From NCBI GenBank assembly GCA_015039465.1, contig MU130200.1, forward strand, positions 61,651 through 125,650: 64,000 bases of DNA. The letters are read 5' to 3'. The stretch comes from Phlegmacium glaucopus. Taxonomy: Eukaryota; Basidiomycota; Agaricomycetes; Agaricales; Cortinariaceae. Each line of letters starts with the position of its first letter. The stretch's first letter is position 1. Shown here piece by piece: positions 22,875 to 34,236 of this stretch. The notes below the pieces were generated by a model that was not told where the DNA came from, searched no databases, and saw nothing but the letters and a program-made list of their open reading frames with translations. A program made the translations under genes and the position numbers.

Positions 22875-24582
22875 CAACTCCCTGTTCCGTCCCATCCCTG
22901 GGACTCCATCTCCATGGATTTCATTGAACACCTTCCGGACTCCGAAGGTTTCACTGTGGTCTTGGTCGTAGTAGACCAATTCACGAAACAATCCATTTTC
23001 ATCCCCACTTACAACACCATCACTTCCACTCAACTTGCTGAACTATTTGTCATCCGTGTGTTTTCCAAGCATGGTGTTCCATCCCATGTAACTTCCGATT
23101 GTGGTTCCGAGTTTGTATCTCACTTCTTCAGATCCCTTGGAAAAGCCCTCGACATGAAGTTGCACTTCACCTCCGGATACCACCCGGAAGGTGATGGTCA
23201 AATGGAACGCATCAACCAGACCTTGGAACAATACATCTGCATCTACTGCAATTATCAGCAAGATAACTGGAGTTCACTTCTTCCGTTAGCGGAATTCTCC
23301 TACAACAATACTCCCAGTGCCACTACTGGTGTATCTCTGTTCTTTGCCAACAAAGGCTACGATCCAGCTATCACTAGTGTTTGGAAGTCCGGTCCAGTCC
23401 GGTTTTTTGGTATTTTTGGACAGGACCGGGACCGCAACCGGTCCACTTAGCTTCTAGAAGGTCAAAAGACCAGACTGGACCGATTAGGACCGGTCCACAT
23501 CGGTTTTTTGCAGTCCTGGTCCAGTCCTGGTCCAAGACTGTCCAGGACCGGACTTTTGACAAATACCGGTCATATTTTCATATATAACATCAGACAAATA
23601 TGTAGATGTGATCTCTACCTTTAGAATAAGCTCAAGAACGTTAAATTCCGTTGGGAATTGACAATTTTATGGTGATATTACTGGTTTCCTACTATTTTGT
23701 GTACATTTTTACTGTTTTATTTTTTTCTCAGTGAATATTTGACCAATAAATACGGTCTTTATCTCGTTCGAAAGGGAAAAATAAGGGCTACAAAACTACC
23801 AGTTCAGACCGGTCCTAGAACCGAAGACCGGTCTTTTACCAGTCTTTGATTCTCAAAAACCAAAAAACCGGACTGCTGGTCCGGTCTTTTGCAGTCTGGT
23901 CTGGTCTTTTTGCAGTCTTTTTCCAGTCCTGCAACTGGACTTCCAAACACTAGCTATCACTATCCATCCATAGTACGGCCTCGTCTCCTCCCATGCTCAC
24001 AAGTACATTACGGACCTTAACAAACTCCATGAGGAACTCTGAAAAGCTATCCTTACCTCCCAGGAACAATACCAATGTTCTGTGGACAAGCGTCGGATTC
24101 CTCCTCCGGACTTCAAGGTTGGAGATCGAGCCTTTGTCAGAGCGCAATTCTTCCGTATGACCAGACCTTCAAAGAAACTCTCCAAGAAGTATCTTGGTCC
24201 ATATGAGATTATAGCTCAGGCAGGTCCTTTGTCCTGGACCCTCCGTCTTCCTGACAACTTGCCTGCCATCCATCCCATCTTCCATGTTTCCATGCTAGAG
24301 CCCTCCGTTCCAAACACTATTCCGGAGCGTACTCAACCTCCGCCTCCTCCGGTTGTCATTGACGGAGAACAGGAATTTGAGGTCTCTGAAATTTTGGACT
24401 CTAAATTGGACAACAGACGGCGCGTATGCAAACTTCTGTACCTAGTCAAGTGGTCTGGCTATGAAGGTACCGATGAAGAAACTTCCTGGTTACCAGCTAA
24501 TGAATTAGGACACGCATCCAAACTCATTGCTGATTTCCATATGAGCTATCTGGCTAAACCCAGACCTCTTCCGCTCTCTTGA
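22875..24582 (+). pseudogene. chromovirus pol, part 2: integrase core and chromodomain
   Basis: The integrase core begins PWDSISMDFIEHLP. It keeps the first Asp, the second Asp in TSDCGSEF (usually SDRGSEF) and the Glu in GQMERIN. It is interrupted at 23375-23952 by a hAT-like element, then resumes with a GPYEI and HPIFHVS segment typical of Ty3 integrase tails. A chromodomain follows (VLYLVKWSGYEGTDEETSWLP-like, about 24430-24510). This places the element in the chromoviruses, whose chromodomain steers integration to heterochromatin. A TGA at 24040-24042 and the insertion inactivate it. Ends at 24582. Confidence 0.9.
23375..23952. mobile_element. hAT-like element inside integrase (578 bp)
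   Basis: Ends TAGTGTTTGGAAGTCC and inverse, with exact 8-base target duplications GCTATCAC at 23367-23374 and 23953-23960. The interior is full of ACCGGTCC / CCGGTC words on both strands. The site splits integrase codons, so it is younger than the chromovirus copy. Confidence 0.92.
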
Positions 24583-24742
24583 TTCCTTTTCTTTTCCTTC
24601 TCTTGTTTTTTCTGTTCCTTTCCTTTCTGTTATCTTACTTTTCCATTTCACAAAACAAAGTCAAGAAAACAATCATTTTAACAAAACAAAACACAAAAAT
24701 AAATAACAAAAAATTATATACAAATTATTTTTCTATTTATTC

Positions 24743-25292
24743 GAGGTCTTTACACTCCCCCAGGGAATCCGACAGAGTCCAAGCGGAGTCCAAGCGAGTC
24801 CGAGCACTTTTTCAGTGTATTTGAGTGTATTCCAAGCAGAATGTGCTTGGAATCCACTTGGACTGCTTGGACTCGCTCGGACTCTGCTCAGACTGCTCGG
24901 ACTCACTCGGACTCACTCAGACTGGAACCTATATACCTCCCCAACCTTATCAAAGCCCTAACAAAACCTTAAAAAAACCTTAAAAAAACCTTAACAAAAC
25001 CTTAACAAAACCTTAACAAACTATATACCTCCCTGACCTTAACAAAAACCTTAACACAACCTTAACAAAAAACCTTAACAAAACCTTAAAAAAACCTTAA
25101 CAAAACCCTAACAAAACCTTAACAAAACCTTAACAGAAGTATTTTCCCAGCCAATTTGTGTCTTATTTGCTTAGATCCACTCAGAATATGCTTGGACTCT
25201 TCGGACTCCGCTCGGAATCTGCTCGGACTCCTCGGACTCCACTCAGAATTTGCTCGGACTCCTCGGAATCCGTGGGGGACTGTAAATTACTG
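24743..25292. mobile_element. hAT-like element with CTCGGACT repeats (550 bp)
   Basis: Target duplications ATTTATTC at 24735-24742 and 25293-25300. Ends pair as GAGGTCTTTACACTCCCCC against CAGTAATTTACAGTCCCCC, then GGAATCCG / GGATTCCG. Inside are (TCCAAGCGAGTCCGAG)-type repeats at both sides and a CCTTAACAAAA minisatellite at 24955-25135. No transposase. Confidence 0.85.
24955..25135 (+). repeat. CCTTAACAAAA minisatellite
   Basis: About 15 units of 11-12 bases of the form CCTTAACAAAA, some with AAAAAAA in place of ACAAAA, in the middle of the hAT-like element. Confidence 0.85.
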
Positions 25293-25309
25293 ATTTATTC
25301 TACTCTTTT

Positions 25310-25516
25310 GTTTTTTCTACTTCTTCTATCCTCTCTTCCTCCGCTCCTTCCATCCTCTCCGTCTCCGCTCCCAATCCTCCTTCCACCTCCAACTCATCCC
25401 CATCATCCATTTCCTTGTCTTCCGTCTCCTCCTGCTTCTCCGTTTCTATGCCCTTCTCTGCTCTCGTCACCTCCTTCCGTTTTCTCTCCTCTTCTCTCCT
25501 TGCTTCTTCCCGTTGA
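25310..25516 (-). pseudogene. probable C-terminal piece of the coiled-coil gene at 26819-27628
   Basis: The minus-strand frame (HQREEARREEERKRKEV.. then E/D-rich) continues the charged helix that is cut off at 26819. The pieces are separated by LTR-like DNA (25517 to about 26815). This is an inference from composition, strand and order; no target duplication was found. Confidence 0.4.
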
Positions 25517-26508
25517 TGTAACTGCACAGAGGTTGTTGAGAAAAGGTGTATTTTCAAGATTATAAAATCTCTACTCAAAACAATAACTCAATCAATACTT
25601 TATACAATCTTAATAATGCAAGTTGGGTTTTCTAGAAAGTATAACCTTTCCAAGACTTTGAAATTCACTTCAACTAATACACACAACAACAACAATAATT
25701 TGGATCAATTGAAGGATGATCAAACTTTTTAAGTGGTTTTGCAATTTATGGCTTGCACCAACAATCAGCAGAAGAATTCCTAAGACTTCTCTGATTGATT
25801 TACCATTTGTGTACACAAAAGTCCAAGACTTTGTTACAACTTCAACACAATTGCATACACAAGAAGACCCCTTGCTTCTGTTATGACTTCAACACAATTG
25901 CATACACAAGAAGACTCAAACTTCTGCTATGACTTTAACACAACAACAACTTTTACAACAATTCAACAATTATTGCAACAAGTCAAACAACTCTGAGAAA
26001 CTGATTTATTTTCAAGTCCACTACTCAAAGACAAGTGTTCTTGCTCAATGTCTAAGACAGTGAGCTGTACTAGGTTGCAAATGAGGGGGGGAAAGAAAGA
26101 ATCCAATTTTCTGACTATTTACAAACCCTGGGAGGTATTTTATACATTTGAGATATTTAAAAATAGATAATGTCCAAAAATAGATATACTGGTTCCTGGT
26201 ACCCTTACTTTGGTTCTGGCACCATGTGCACTCATTGTTCCTGGAAACATAGGGGTTGTTCTATTTTTAGCCCCATGTTCCTAATTTTAGGTAGTTTCCA
26301 CCCCTCTTGATGGTAACTGTGCCTATTGTGCCTGGAAACAATCTTTATGATTGTTCAGCACTCCCCCTATCCTTAATCATCATGATTCCCACACAATCAC
26401 ATGGTTCCACTATCTTGGTTATTCTGCTTCCACTGTTGCTAGGGCACCAACCTTCCCCTGAATATTTATTAATAATATTCTGTTGCTCCACAATCACACC
26501 CCATGACA
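25517..26508 (-). mobile_element. LTR-like repeat, family G (about 990 bp)
   Basis: The sequence has TG..CA borders on the minus strand (TGTCATGGGG start, CAGTTACA end). About 600 bases of it are repeated in reverse at 28344-28940. The two copies also share a few bases (GGTTAGCAA) beyond the proposed start, so the exact edge is uncertain. Several AACACAATTGCATACACAAGAAGAC words repeat at 25845-25915. Confidence 0.5.
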
Positions 26509-26818
26509 TTTGCTAACCCAATATTGTTTATTTAACTTTTCCTGTGCCAAGTCTATAAGGATATTCATGGATTTATTGGTTTTTAATCCAGACATGCAAT
26601 TTGTAGTGTAACAAATGATAGTCTATTGACCACACTTATTAACTATATGCATTTAAGTCACACAGTAATAGGTCTAATCAGCAGTTGTAGGGTAGACAAC
26701 TCTGATTCCCTTGTTTATTATCAGTTGTATTAACCAGTTATTGGTGCATTAATTAATATTTATGCTGAAATAATAGATAAAAATTGCAAAAACCATGCTT
26801 ATGCAGATTTAAATCATA

Positions 26819-27628
26819 TCACCGTTTCTCCTTTTCTATCTCCTGTTTCTCCCTTTCTATCTCCTGCCTCATCCGTACTTCCATCGCGTACTTGATCCCC
26901 TCCTGCGTCTCCGCCATCTTCTGCAACAACCCGCCTATCATCTCTAACCCTTCCATCAACATCTCCATCCCTTCCGCCGCTGGCACTACCTCCTTTGCCT
27001 TTCCCTTGTCCACCCTTCCACTTTGTTCTTCTGTCTGTTCCTTTGTTTTCCATTTCACTCCGACCAAGCTGCATGCGATCTTCTGCTGGTAGCAGCACCA
27101 GCACCCTGGCCTGCTGCTCTTTTCGTAGCACACCTTGTGTGCGTCGTTACACCGGCTGCACGCCGGGTTTTTCTTGGTTTTGGTCTGATAGACCTCCTAT
27201 GTTATTTCTGTTAGTCTTATTCCGTTTCTATTTTTTGAACCACTTACTTTGTTGTTTGTTTTTCTTTTCTTTGGGGCACTCGGCCCCGGCTCCATTCCAT
27301 TTCCTTCTTCTTCTTCTTCTTCATCGTCGTCGTCAACCGCAATTGCCTCCGCTTTTCTCTTCCTCTGCTCCTCCTCCTGCCTCCATTGCAACTCCTCTTT
27401 TCTCCTCTTTTCCGCCTCTACCCTTCGTTTCTCCGCCTCTACTCTCTGTCTCTCTGCCTCTGCCTTCCGCCTCTCCTCCTCCTCCTCTAGCCTCTGAGCT
27501 TCCTCAATCTCTGCTTCCTCCCACCTCTCCTCCTCCCACTCTCTCCATCGACACGCTTGTGCTTCTTCGAGCATTGCTCGTTGTGAAGCAGGAGGAAGGG
27601 AGGGGCCAGCCTTGTCGTTGTTCCTCAT
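26819..27628 (-). CDS. cysteine-rich, coiled-coil protein of repeat-associated type (interrupted)
   Basis: Uncharacterised. Starts MRNNDKAGPSLPPASQ at 27628. It has a long E/R/K-rich helix, an acidic run DDDDEEEEEE, and a basic PKKRKTNNK likely to be a nuclear signal. After a short intron near 27190 comes a cysteine cluster of the form CSRC..VCYEKSS..CWCCYQQKIACS, then another charged helix (IEREKQEIEKEK). Cysteine clusters of this layout are common in high-copy mushroom proteins; DNA binding is possible but not shown. A TATAAAG word on the minus strand near 27702 lies at a promoter-like distance. The frame ends at 26819 at a repeat border, so the gene is probably truncated. Confidence 0.55.
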
Positions 27629-27770
27629 GGTGTTTGTTTTAGAGGATGGGTGTTGTGGGAGTTATCCGAAGTGAAGAGTCACTAGCCAGCCTCTGACGGT
27701 CTTTATACCATGTCAACCATGCACGGACCATCACGTGGCCTCGAGGGTCTCGGCCTTGACAGGGAGGTAC

Positions 27771-28343
27771 TGTTACATTCTGTCATATGTTACTCCGGTC
27801 CAGCTCCGTCGGAGCTGTCTCCGGTAGTCCGTACTCCGTACAGTGCTTTCCCTCACATCCCTCACTACTCCTTCTATGTTCAACTCCGAGACCTTTCTGT
27901 GTCATTCCAGCTTCTCCGTCTATACTCCGCACCCATTACCACTTCTTCACCACTACCACTACTTCTTTGTCATCATGTTCCCACTATCAGTCAGCACACC
28001 ACCCATGGATTATTCACCCCAAGAATGCAGGACCTTTTGGGAGCAAAATGCAGCACTTTATATTTATACTTTATATTTCGGTTGCAATTCCTTTTATTAT
28101 TTAAGTACTTGAACTTGTATGTTTTCCCTCAGTTCGAATATCAACATAGTTTCCTCCTCCTAGTCTTCCTCTAAGTTACTGCAACTTCCGGTTCCACTCC
28201 ATTCCGTTCATACTCCGAAATTAGGGCACGAAGGTTTAGGGTAGCACAGCATATACACTGAGGCTATAGTCCTTTCCCGTTCCGTGGTTCCGTTCCGATC
28301 AAACTCCATCCAATACTCCGGAATAGAGTTCTCGAACTTAACA
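27771..28343 (+). mobile_element. family A LTR (573 bp) without target duplication
   Basis: Starts TGTTACATTC, ends GAACTTAACA. Flanks GGTAC and GGTTA do not match, so it is not a clean solo LTR; recombination or a lost partner is likely. Confidence 0.85.
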
Positions 28344-28940
28344 GGTTAGCAATGTCATGGGGTGTGATTGTGGAGCAACAGAATACTATTAATAAATATT
28401 CAGGGGAAGGTTGGTGCCCTAGCAACAGTGGAAGCAGAATAACCAAGATATTGGAACCATGTGATTGTGTGGGAATCATGATGATTAAGGATAGGGTGCT
28501 GAACAATCATAAAGATTGTTTCCAGGCACAATAGGCACAGTTACCATCAAGAGGGGTGGAAACTACCTAAAATTAGGAACATGGGGCTAAAAATAGACAA
28601 CCCCTATATTTTCAGGAACAATGAGTGCACATGGTGCCAGAACCAAAGCAAGGGTACCAGGAACCAGTATATCTATTTTTGGACATTATCTATTTTTAAA
28701 TATCTCAAATGTATAAAATACCTCCCAGGGTTTGTAAATCGTCAGAAAATTGGATTCTTTCTTTCCCCCCCTCATTTGCAACCTAGTACAGCTCACTGTC
28801 TTAGACATTGAGCAAGAACACTTGTCTTTGAGATTTGGGTATTGAATACAGATCAGTTTCTCAGAGTGTTGGACTTGTTATAACAATTGTTGAATTGTTG
28901 TAAAAGTTGTGATTGTGTTAAAGTCATAGCAGAAGTTTGA
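28344..28940 (+). repeat. inverted copy of family G LTR-like repeat, truncated
   Basis: Matches 25917-26515 in reverse (starts GGTTAGCAATGTCATGGGG). The match stops exactly two bases before CACTGTGAGACCAGG at 28943, as expected if a CACTA-like element had inserted here. Confidence 0.85.
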
Positions 28941-28957
28941 AACACTGTGAGACCAGG

Positions 28958-29457
28958 AGCGTGGGAAAAAGCAACCCCAAAGGGTGGAATGGGATAATTC
29001 TGACAGAAAGTGTCGTTTTTCGGGACTGTGGTAATTTACCACTTTTGGCATTGGGGGAAATTCCGCCAATTAATGTAGACTTTTATGGACAAATATATAA
29101 CAAAAACTATTGAAAAAATTCCAACTTGAAACGTCATAAATTTTCAAAGGAATTTACAACTCTTGATGTCACCAATGTTCTCAACACTGTGTAGGCAGTC
29201 TACAGTAGATATATCCATATTTTTTGTAGGATTTGATATTTATTTTAGACATTTACAACAAGAAACATAAGAGTGAAACTCTTATATCAAGAAAGGATTT
29301 TACTACTTCTAGGGTAGTTACAAACTAAAATAAATGTATCGCAGATAAATGAGGGTGCACGTGAGTAGCGCTAACATTGCGAAATATAAAGAAAAGACGC
29401 CACAAAGGCGATGGTAAATGTTAACATTCTGCGATTAATTGTACGCTGCTAGAAAAA
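28958..29457. other. left subterminal region of the CACTA-like element, no gene
   Basis: AT-rich non-coding sequence. It shares AACCCCAAAGGGTGGAAT-like and GGAAATTCC-like words with the right subterminal region at 47830-48060, as expected of subterminal repeats. Confidence 0.5.
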
Positions 29458-31653
29458 CTATCCAGAACCAATGGACAATCCTACATGGGGCTGGCTTACC
29501 GTAAGTACGCGTACTCCATTCATATGTTTTAAACAATGAACGCCGCAACCGAACATAAGACTTTTGAGATTGTATGGTGACATGTTGAGTCGCGATCGGA
29601 CGTCCAATGGTTTGAATGAGCTCAGTAAAGATCTGTTTGCTGGGATGGTCGAGAGTGGTGTGTGAGTTGAGTTGAGGATGTTCCTGTGAAAACGAAGGGA
29701 GTCATGGGGAATGAACGAGCAATGGAACCATGGAATAAACACTCGGGTTGAGGTCATGGTGTATGCGAGAGAATGAAGTCTGGAGGTGGCAAGGAGCTGC
29801 ATGAATGTGGAAGGGATGTGTTGCGTGGTCTTGTTGATTGGTTGCAGTCATGTACATTGGAATAAAGCTTGTTCAACTGGAGGCTCGTCAGGAAATCATA
29901 CAGTCCATTCCTTCAATGCAGTGATGACTGGAACCATTCCAGGAGAGAACGAGGTGGCAGATGGCATTAGGATCGTCGGCGTCAATCAGAGCCTGTGAGA
30001 GGCTGCGAATGGTAGTCTCATGGATACTTGATAAGTCGAACGAGTGTAGAAAGCTAAAAAAAAAACATAGTAAATTTAATAGGTAGGAAGTAAAATGTAC
30101 ATTCATGAGGTTGCCTCTTGAAAGTGGTGCCGGTTGTTAATATAGTGTTCGTAGGGCGTGGCTAGTTGATGTTGAATTTTAAATAACTGCCTTTGAATGG
30201 TAACGAGCATATTGTTAGAGGAGGCCATGTGGAAAGGGAGGTTCAGGTGCCATGCTCGACATCTCGCGGTGGAAGCCAAGGTTCAGGCTATGCAAAAAAA
30301 TCCATTATTTTGCCTTGGAAAATAAACAAAGACATTTAGTAGCTTCAGTCCACCTGAATGTCCACATTATTGCTCTGATCAATGATAGCCCACTCGTCTC
30401 TGTCCTGTATCCTTCCGACAAAACACTGTAGCATACTCAGATCAACAACCTCATCAACACCAAAATCTTTGTAGTAGTAGATGCCATTCCTTAATGTTGC
30501 TTTGACTTCTCGAATTAGTGCTACAATGACCGTTGTTGGCTTATCTAGGTTTAGTCGTTGTGCTGATGGTAACTCTAAGAGAAGGATACGGTTTAGTTGG
30601 CCAAAGAAATTTTGCAACTCAAAGTCTGGTGTTTGTCTAGGGCGGCGAGCATGTCAATCTACAAGTTGGGTATACTGGAGAAGAGATACTCAGAAATTGC
30701 ATATATGGAAAGAAGGCAAGACTTACTCAAACAAAAGATGCATCCCAGCTGTCCTCAGCCTGTTTGACAAAGTGACGACCAATCATAAGATCACCTCCTT
30801 CAAGATGGCTGACTCTGCCATACTGCACAATTGGCTGATCCAGTTTGATGACTGATTGAACAACGCTCTTATGGACATTGAAGTGTGTTGCTAAACAAGC
30901 GAGAACTTTGTTTTGTATTGCTAGGGGTAAGGTTTCACATCATCGGGGGGCAGCAAGCATGTACTGCGGATCTGTTTAAATTTTGAATGAGTGATCAGTA
31001 ACAGGTGATTAACAGAACCTACACAAAATATGCACAAGTTTGGTGCTTTCCTTTTCGTCAGGATCCAGGCGTAGGGCTTCATGTAGATCATATAATAGTT
31101 GGATTTGATCGAGCTGTGCAGTTGCAGTGACAAACAAAGTAATAGATGTGTATGGGTGGCATCTGCTTCTGATCGATTGGAGCAAAGTGTTGCAATGTCG
31201 TTCCATGGTGTATGCCCAGTAGGTCCAGACAGGACCGGCTACCCTGATACCCCATGCAATATGAAGAAGGGCATGGATGGTCAAAGGACAGGCGGAAAGC
31301 CAGGTGGGATCATGTTTATAGTACTGCCTATATCAATTTGAGTGTGATACACGAGAGGAAAGAAGAGGACTCACTTTTCATATTCCTCCACCCACAACCG
31401 GAAACCCTCGTCAATTTGATCCAACATTGCTTCCGATATCTCAAATGCTAAACAAAGCTTGAGAAGTTCAACAAGCCGCATGAAGTGTTGGTAGTATTGA
31501 GGACTTTTAAACCTTCCACGTAACACAATCGGAGCAATATACAGCGTCCAATTGGCATACATCTCAGCGCTCATTTGAGACCGGTTTGTTGCAATGTTAG
31601 GTACTGGAGCCCCAAAAGCTGCCAGAATTGTCACCCTGCATGCAGCTGTAGAT

Positions 31654-32066
31654 TGTTAGGGGACACCCAACTTTAACCCAAACCTCAACCTTAGAATCAT
31701 ACACCCCGCCTTTCCGACGACCTCCGTCCTTCCGTCCAACTCCACTTCTGTCACCGGTTTACTCCGGAACCCCGTAGTTCCGCTCCGACTCTGATCCTCC
31801 ATTTCACTCTGTCTTTTATTTCTATTTTTCATATCACACCACTTCTTATTTATTTAATTAATTATTATCGTATCATTCCTTTATTTATTTTATATCTCCG
31901 TTATGTCCATATTAGTACTTAAACACCCCCAGCCTAGCAGGGATCCCCATCCTTTCCTCTTTGGATCCCCTGCTAGGTAAGTTACTTGTAGATATCTTTT
32001 CTGAAATATTATTAACTTTGGATCCCCTGCTAGCTTGACTAAGTCGGCGTCGCAGTTGCCCTAACA
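31654..32066 (+). mobile_element. solo LTR (family D, 413 bp), first of an opposed pair
   Basis: Starts TGTTAGGGGACACCC and ends TTGCCCTAACA. Its left neighbour is TAGAT (31649-31653); the matching duplication is found in inverted form as ATCTA at 32147-32151, at the far end of the 85-base spacer. See the finding on the flipped spacer. Confidence 0.9.
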
Positions 32067-32151
32067 TGGACTGGCAAGTTCAGAGACTTGGATCACCAAG
32101 GCAAAGGCTACTTTATTGAGCCCCATATCTGGAATTAAATTGGAGCATCTA
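32067..32151 (+). pseudogene. inverted 85-base fragment of the Tnp2 transposase
   Basis: Read on the plus strand it encodes GKFRDLDHQGKGYFIEPHIW, the segment that follows ..LIEFWT in the transposase, although all flanking transposase sequence is on the minus strand. Turned round, it joins ..IEFWT on one side and GASTAACRVTILAAFG on the other. One TAA stop lies in it. Confidence 0.88.
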
Positions 32152-32565
32152 TGTTAGGGCAACTGTGATGCTGACTTTAGTCAAGCTAGCAGGGGATCCA
32201 AAGTTAATAATATTTCAGAAAAGGTATCTACAAGTGACTTACCTAGCAGGGGATCCAAAGAGGAAAGGATGGGGATCCCTGCTAGGCTGGGGGTATTTAA
32301 GTACTAATATGGACATAACGGAGATATAAAATAAATAAAGGAATGATACAATAATAATTAATTAATTAAATAAGAAGTGGTGTGATATGAAAAATAGAAA
32401 TACAAGACGGGGTGAATCGGAGGATTGGAGTCGGAGTGGAACTACGGGGTTCCGGAGTCAACCAGTGACGGAAGCGGAGTTGGACGGAAGGTCGGAGGTC
32501 GTCGGAAAGGCAGGGTGTATGATTCTAAAGTTGAGGTTTGGGTTAAAGTCGGGTGTCCCCTAACA
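32152..32565 (-). mobile_element. solo LTR (family D, 414 bp), second of an opposed pair
   Basis: Same family as 31654-32066 but reversed. Right neighbour GTCCA (32566-32570) pairs with the inverted TGGAC at 32067-32071. The two LTRs are close relatives, with visible substitutions and one short indel. Confidence 0.9.
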
Positions 32566-33560
32566 GTCCAGAACTCAATGAGATTGGGAATTAAATTCTC
32601 CCAGATAAGATGTATGAAATCAAATGGGAATGAGGAAGGGAAGGAAATTGAAGATATGGAACTTAGCACCGGTATGCCCTTAATGCCATATTCTTTAGCG
32701 AGCCGTTCATGTGTGACATTGTTGGGCGCCATTTCAACGTCATGTGCTTGTTTCATTAGTTTCTCATGGGTGCGGATGGGAACATTAGATGGGTCGTATC
32801 GAGGAGGTGTAGCTCCAGGAACCTTGTCTCATCGGAGGGGGACATAGTTTGTGTGAGAATTGAAGCGAATGCCTTTGATGTCACATATTCAACAAGGCCT
32901 GATACCATTTTGCCCCTTCATGCGCATGATCAGAGCCATAGCGGGAATATCACCAAATCCCAGGATGAGATAGGCGTGAAGTAAAAATAATGCCAGGCTA
33001 ATCACGTCAAAAGCCTTGATACCCAACTCTAGTTGAATCAGTTCTTGAACAAGTGGCCAACAAAACAAGTCCCAATCCCAAGGCTTTTTTGGGCCCAGGA
33101 CCGTGGCAACGTGAATGCAATATTTCTTTTGGAAACATATTTCAGGAGGGAGATTGTAGTTGAAAAGGATGATGGGCCAGCACATCTTATTGCACTTCTT
33201 GAATGGAGCAAAACCGTCTGTCAAAAGACCAAGGGCAATGTCACGTTCATCGGAAAAGTAGAAAAAGGGATTGGCATCACCAGCGGGGACAATGGTGTTG
33301 AGTAAAGACTGATAATGAGAGCCATCAAACATGTCCTTGATAACTCCAGGTTCATGTACATGATTTGCTCGATAGCGCATCTTCTTTGCATGTATAGAGT
33401 TTGCCAACATAGCTTGCAACCGAGGTATGACAGGGACATAGTCAAAATATTTGTGTGGCTTTTGATTGGCCTTGAATCGTGCTTCCTTGCAGTTGGGGCA
33501 TTCGGTTAGGTCCTCATATGGTCCAACGAAGCAAACACAGCTGTTGATACAACAGCTGTA

Positions 33561-34236
33561 ACGTACAGGCTGAAATCCAGCAAGAGATCGAACGCGCTAT
33601 CGCGCACCAATACTGATTGGTAGTGTGAGAAGAAAGCTTAAAAGTTGCCATCATGAAAATAAGCGGACTTTGAATTCACTTACCTATTTTGGAAGCAGCC
33701 CTGAATCATGTTCCTGGTCGACAAATCATTTGTTCAACGTTATCACCCTCATCGCTCAACATACTCTCAATGTCTCACACTATGCTCTCCATCATTTTCA
33801 CTATCAACATGCTCCTAAGCATCTACCATCCATTTGTTCCTTGGTTAGTGATCCAACAAAGCAATCAATCTACTATTCACATTGGTCATCAGCTCGTGTT
33901 TGATCGTATCTTTGGTCCATCATTTCAAGAACGGCCCCTTTATGGACGCATCAACTACATCTCCCATTATGTACAAGGCTTTGTCATTGTTGTTGTGGCT
34001 ATGGACCCACAAGTCTTCACTTCAGCCATCTATCTTGCCATCCCTCACTCCTGGATCTCACTCAGTCCCCTATCCTCAATTATCTACCTCTTATCTTATC
34101 ATTCACTGCCAAAACCATCATTCATGCGGTACATGAAGCCTTCCCACCCTCTTTATGACAATTTAGAAAGTCCGGGGGGATCACGACTAAGCAGGAATTG
34201 CAGATGAATCAGCAGCAGAGGATTATTCTCGCAGTA
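33561..34236. other. no gene supported
   Basis: The plus-strand open frame at 33689-34207 is low in complexity (S, I, H, P) and not recognised. A GTCCGGGGGGATCACG word near 34171 looks like a polypurine tract next to the LTR-like sequence that follows. Confidence 0.35.

Larger units (their letters stand above)
30345..33560 (-). pseudogene. Tnp2-type (CACTA/EnSpm) transposase, decayed
   Basis: Reading from 33560 on the minus strand: a zinc-ribbon-like CCINSC..ECPNCKEARF; then the Transposase_21 core with IALGLLTDGFAPF, WPIILFNYNLPPE, GPKKPWDWD and GFGDIPAMALIMRMKG. Next come IKGIPVLSS and FDFIHLIWENLIPNLIEFW up to 32571. After an LTR interruption, 31634-31009 gives FGAPVPN, a helical block, and the DUF4218-like MTIHALLHI..GPVWTYWAYTMERHCNTLL. 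30945-30726 and 30617-30345 carry the C-terminal exons (LEGGDLMIGRHFV; YYYKDFG..DEVVDL). Such proteins cut and join CACTA ends. In-frame stops and two LTRs inactivate this copy. Confidence 0.85.

Noticed and set aside
24955..25135. Telomere-like CCCTAAC / CCTTAAC repeats
   Set aside because: The unit is CCTTAACAAAA of 11-12 bases, not the fungal CCCTAA hexamer, and it lies inside a hAT-like element with target duplications.
26995..27642. Plus-strand ORF of 215 codons rich in S and P
   Set aside because: It is the complement of the E/R/K-rich coiled-coil gene on the minus strand.
33689..34207. Plus-strand ORF of 172 codons
   Set aside because: Low complexity, no recognised motif, opposite to the transposase strand, and not followed by any splice or gene structure.
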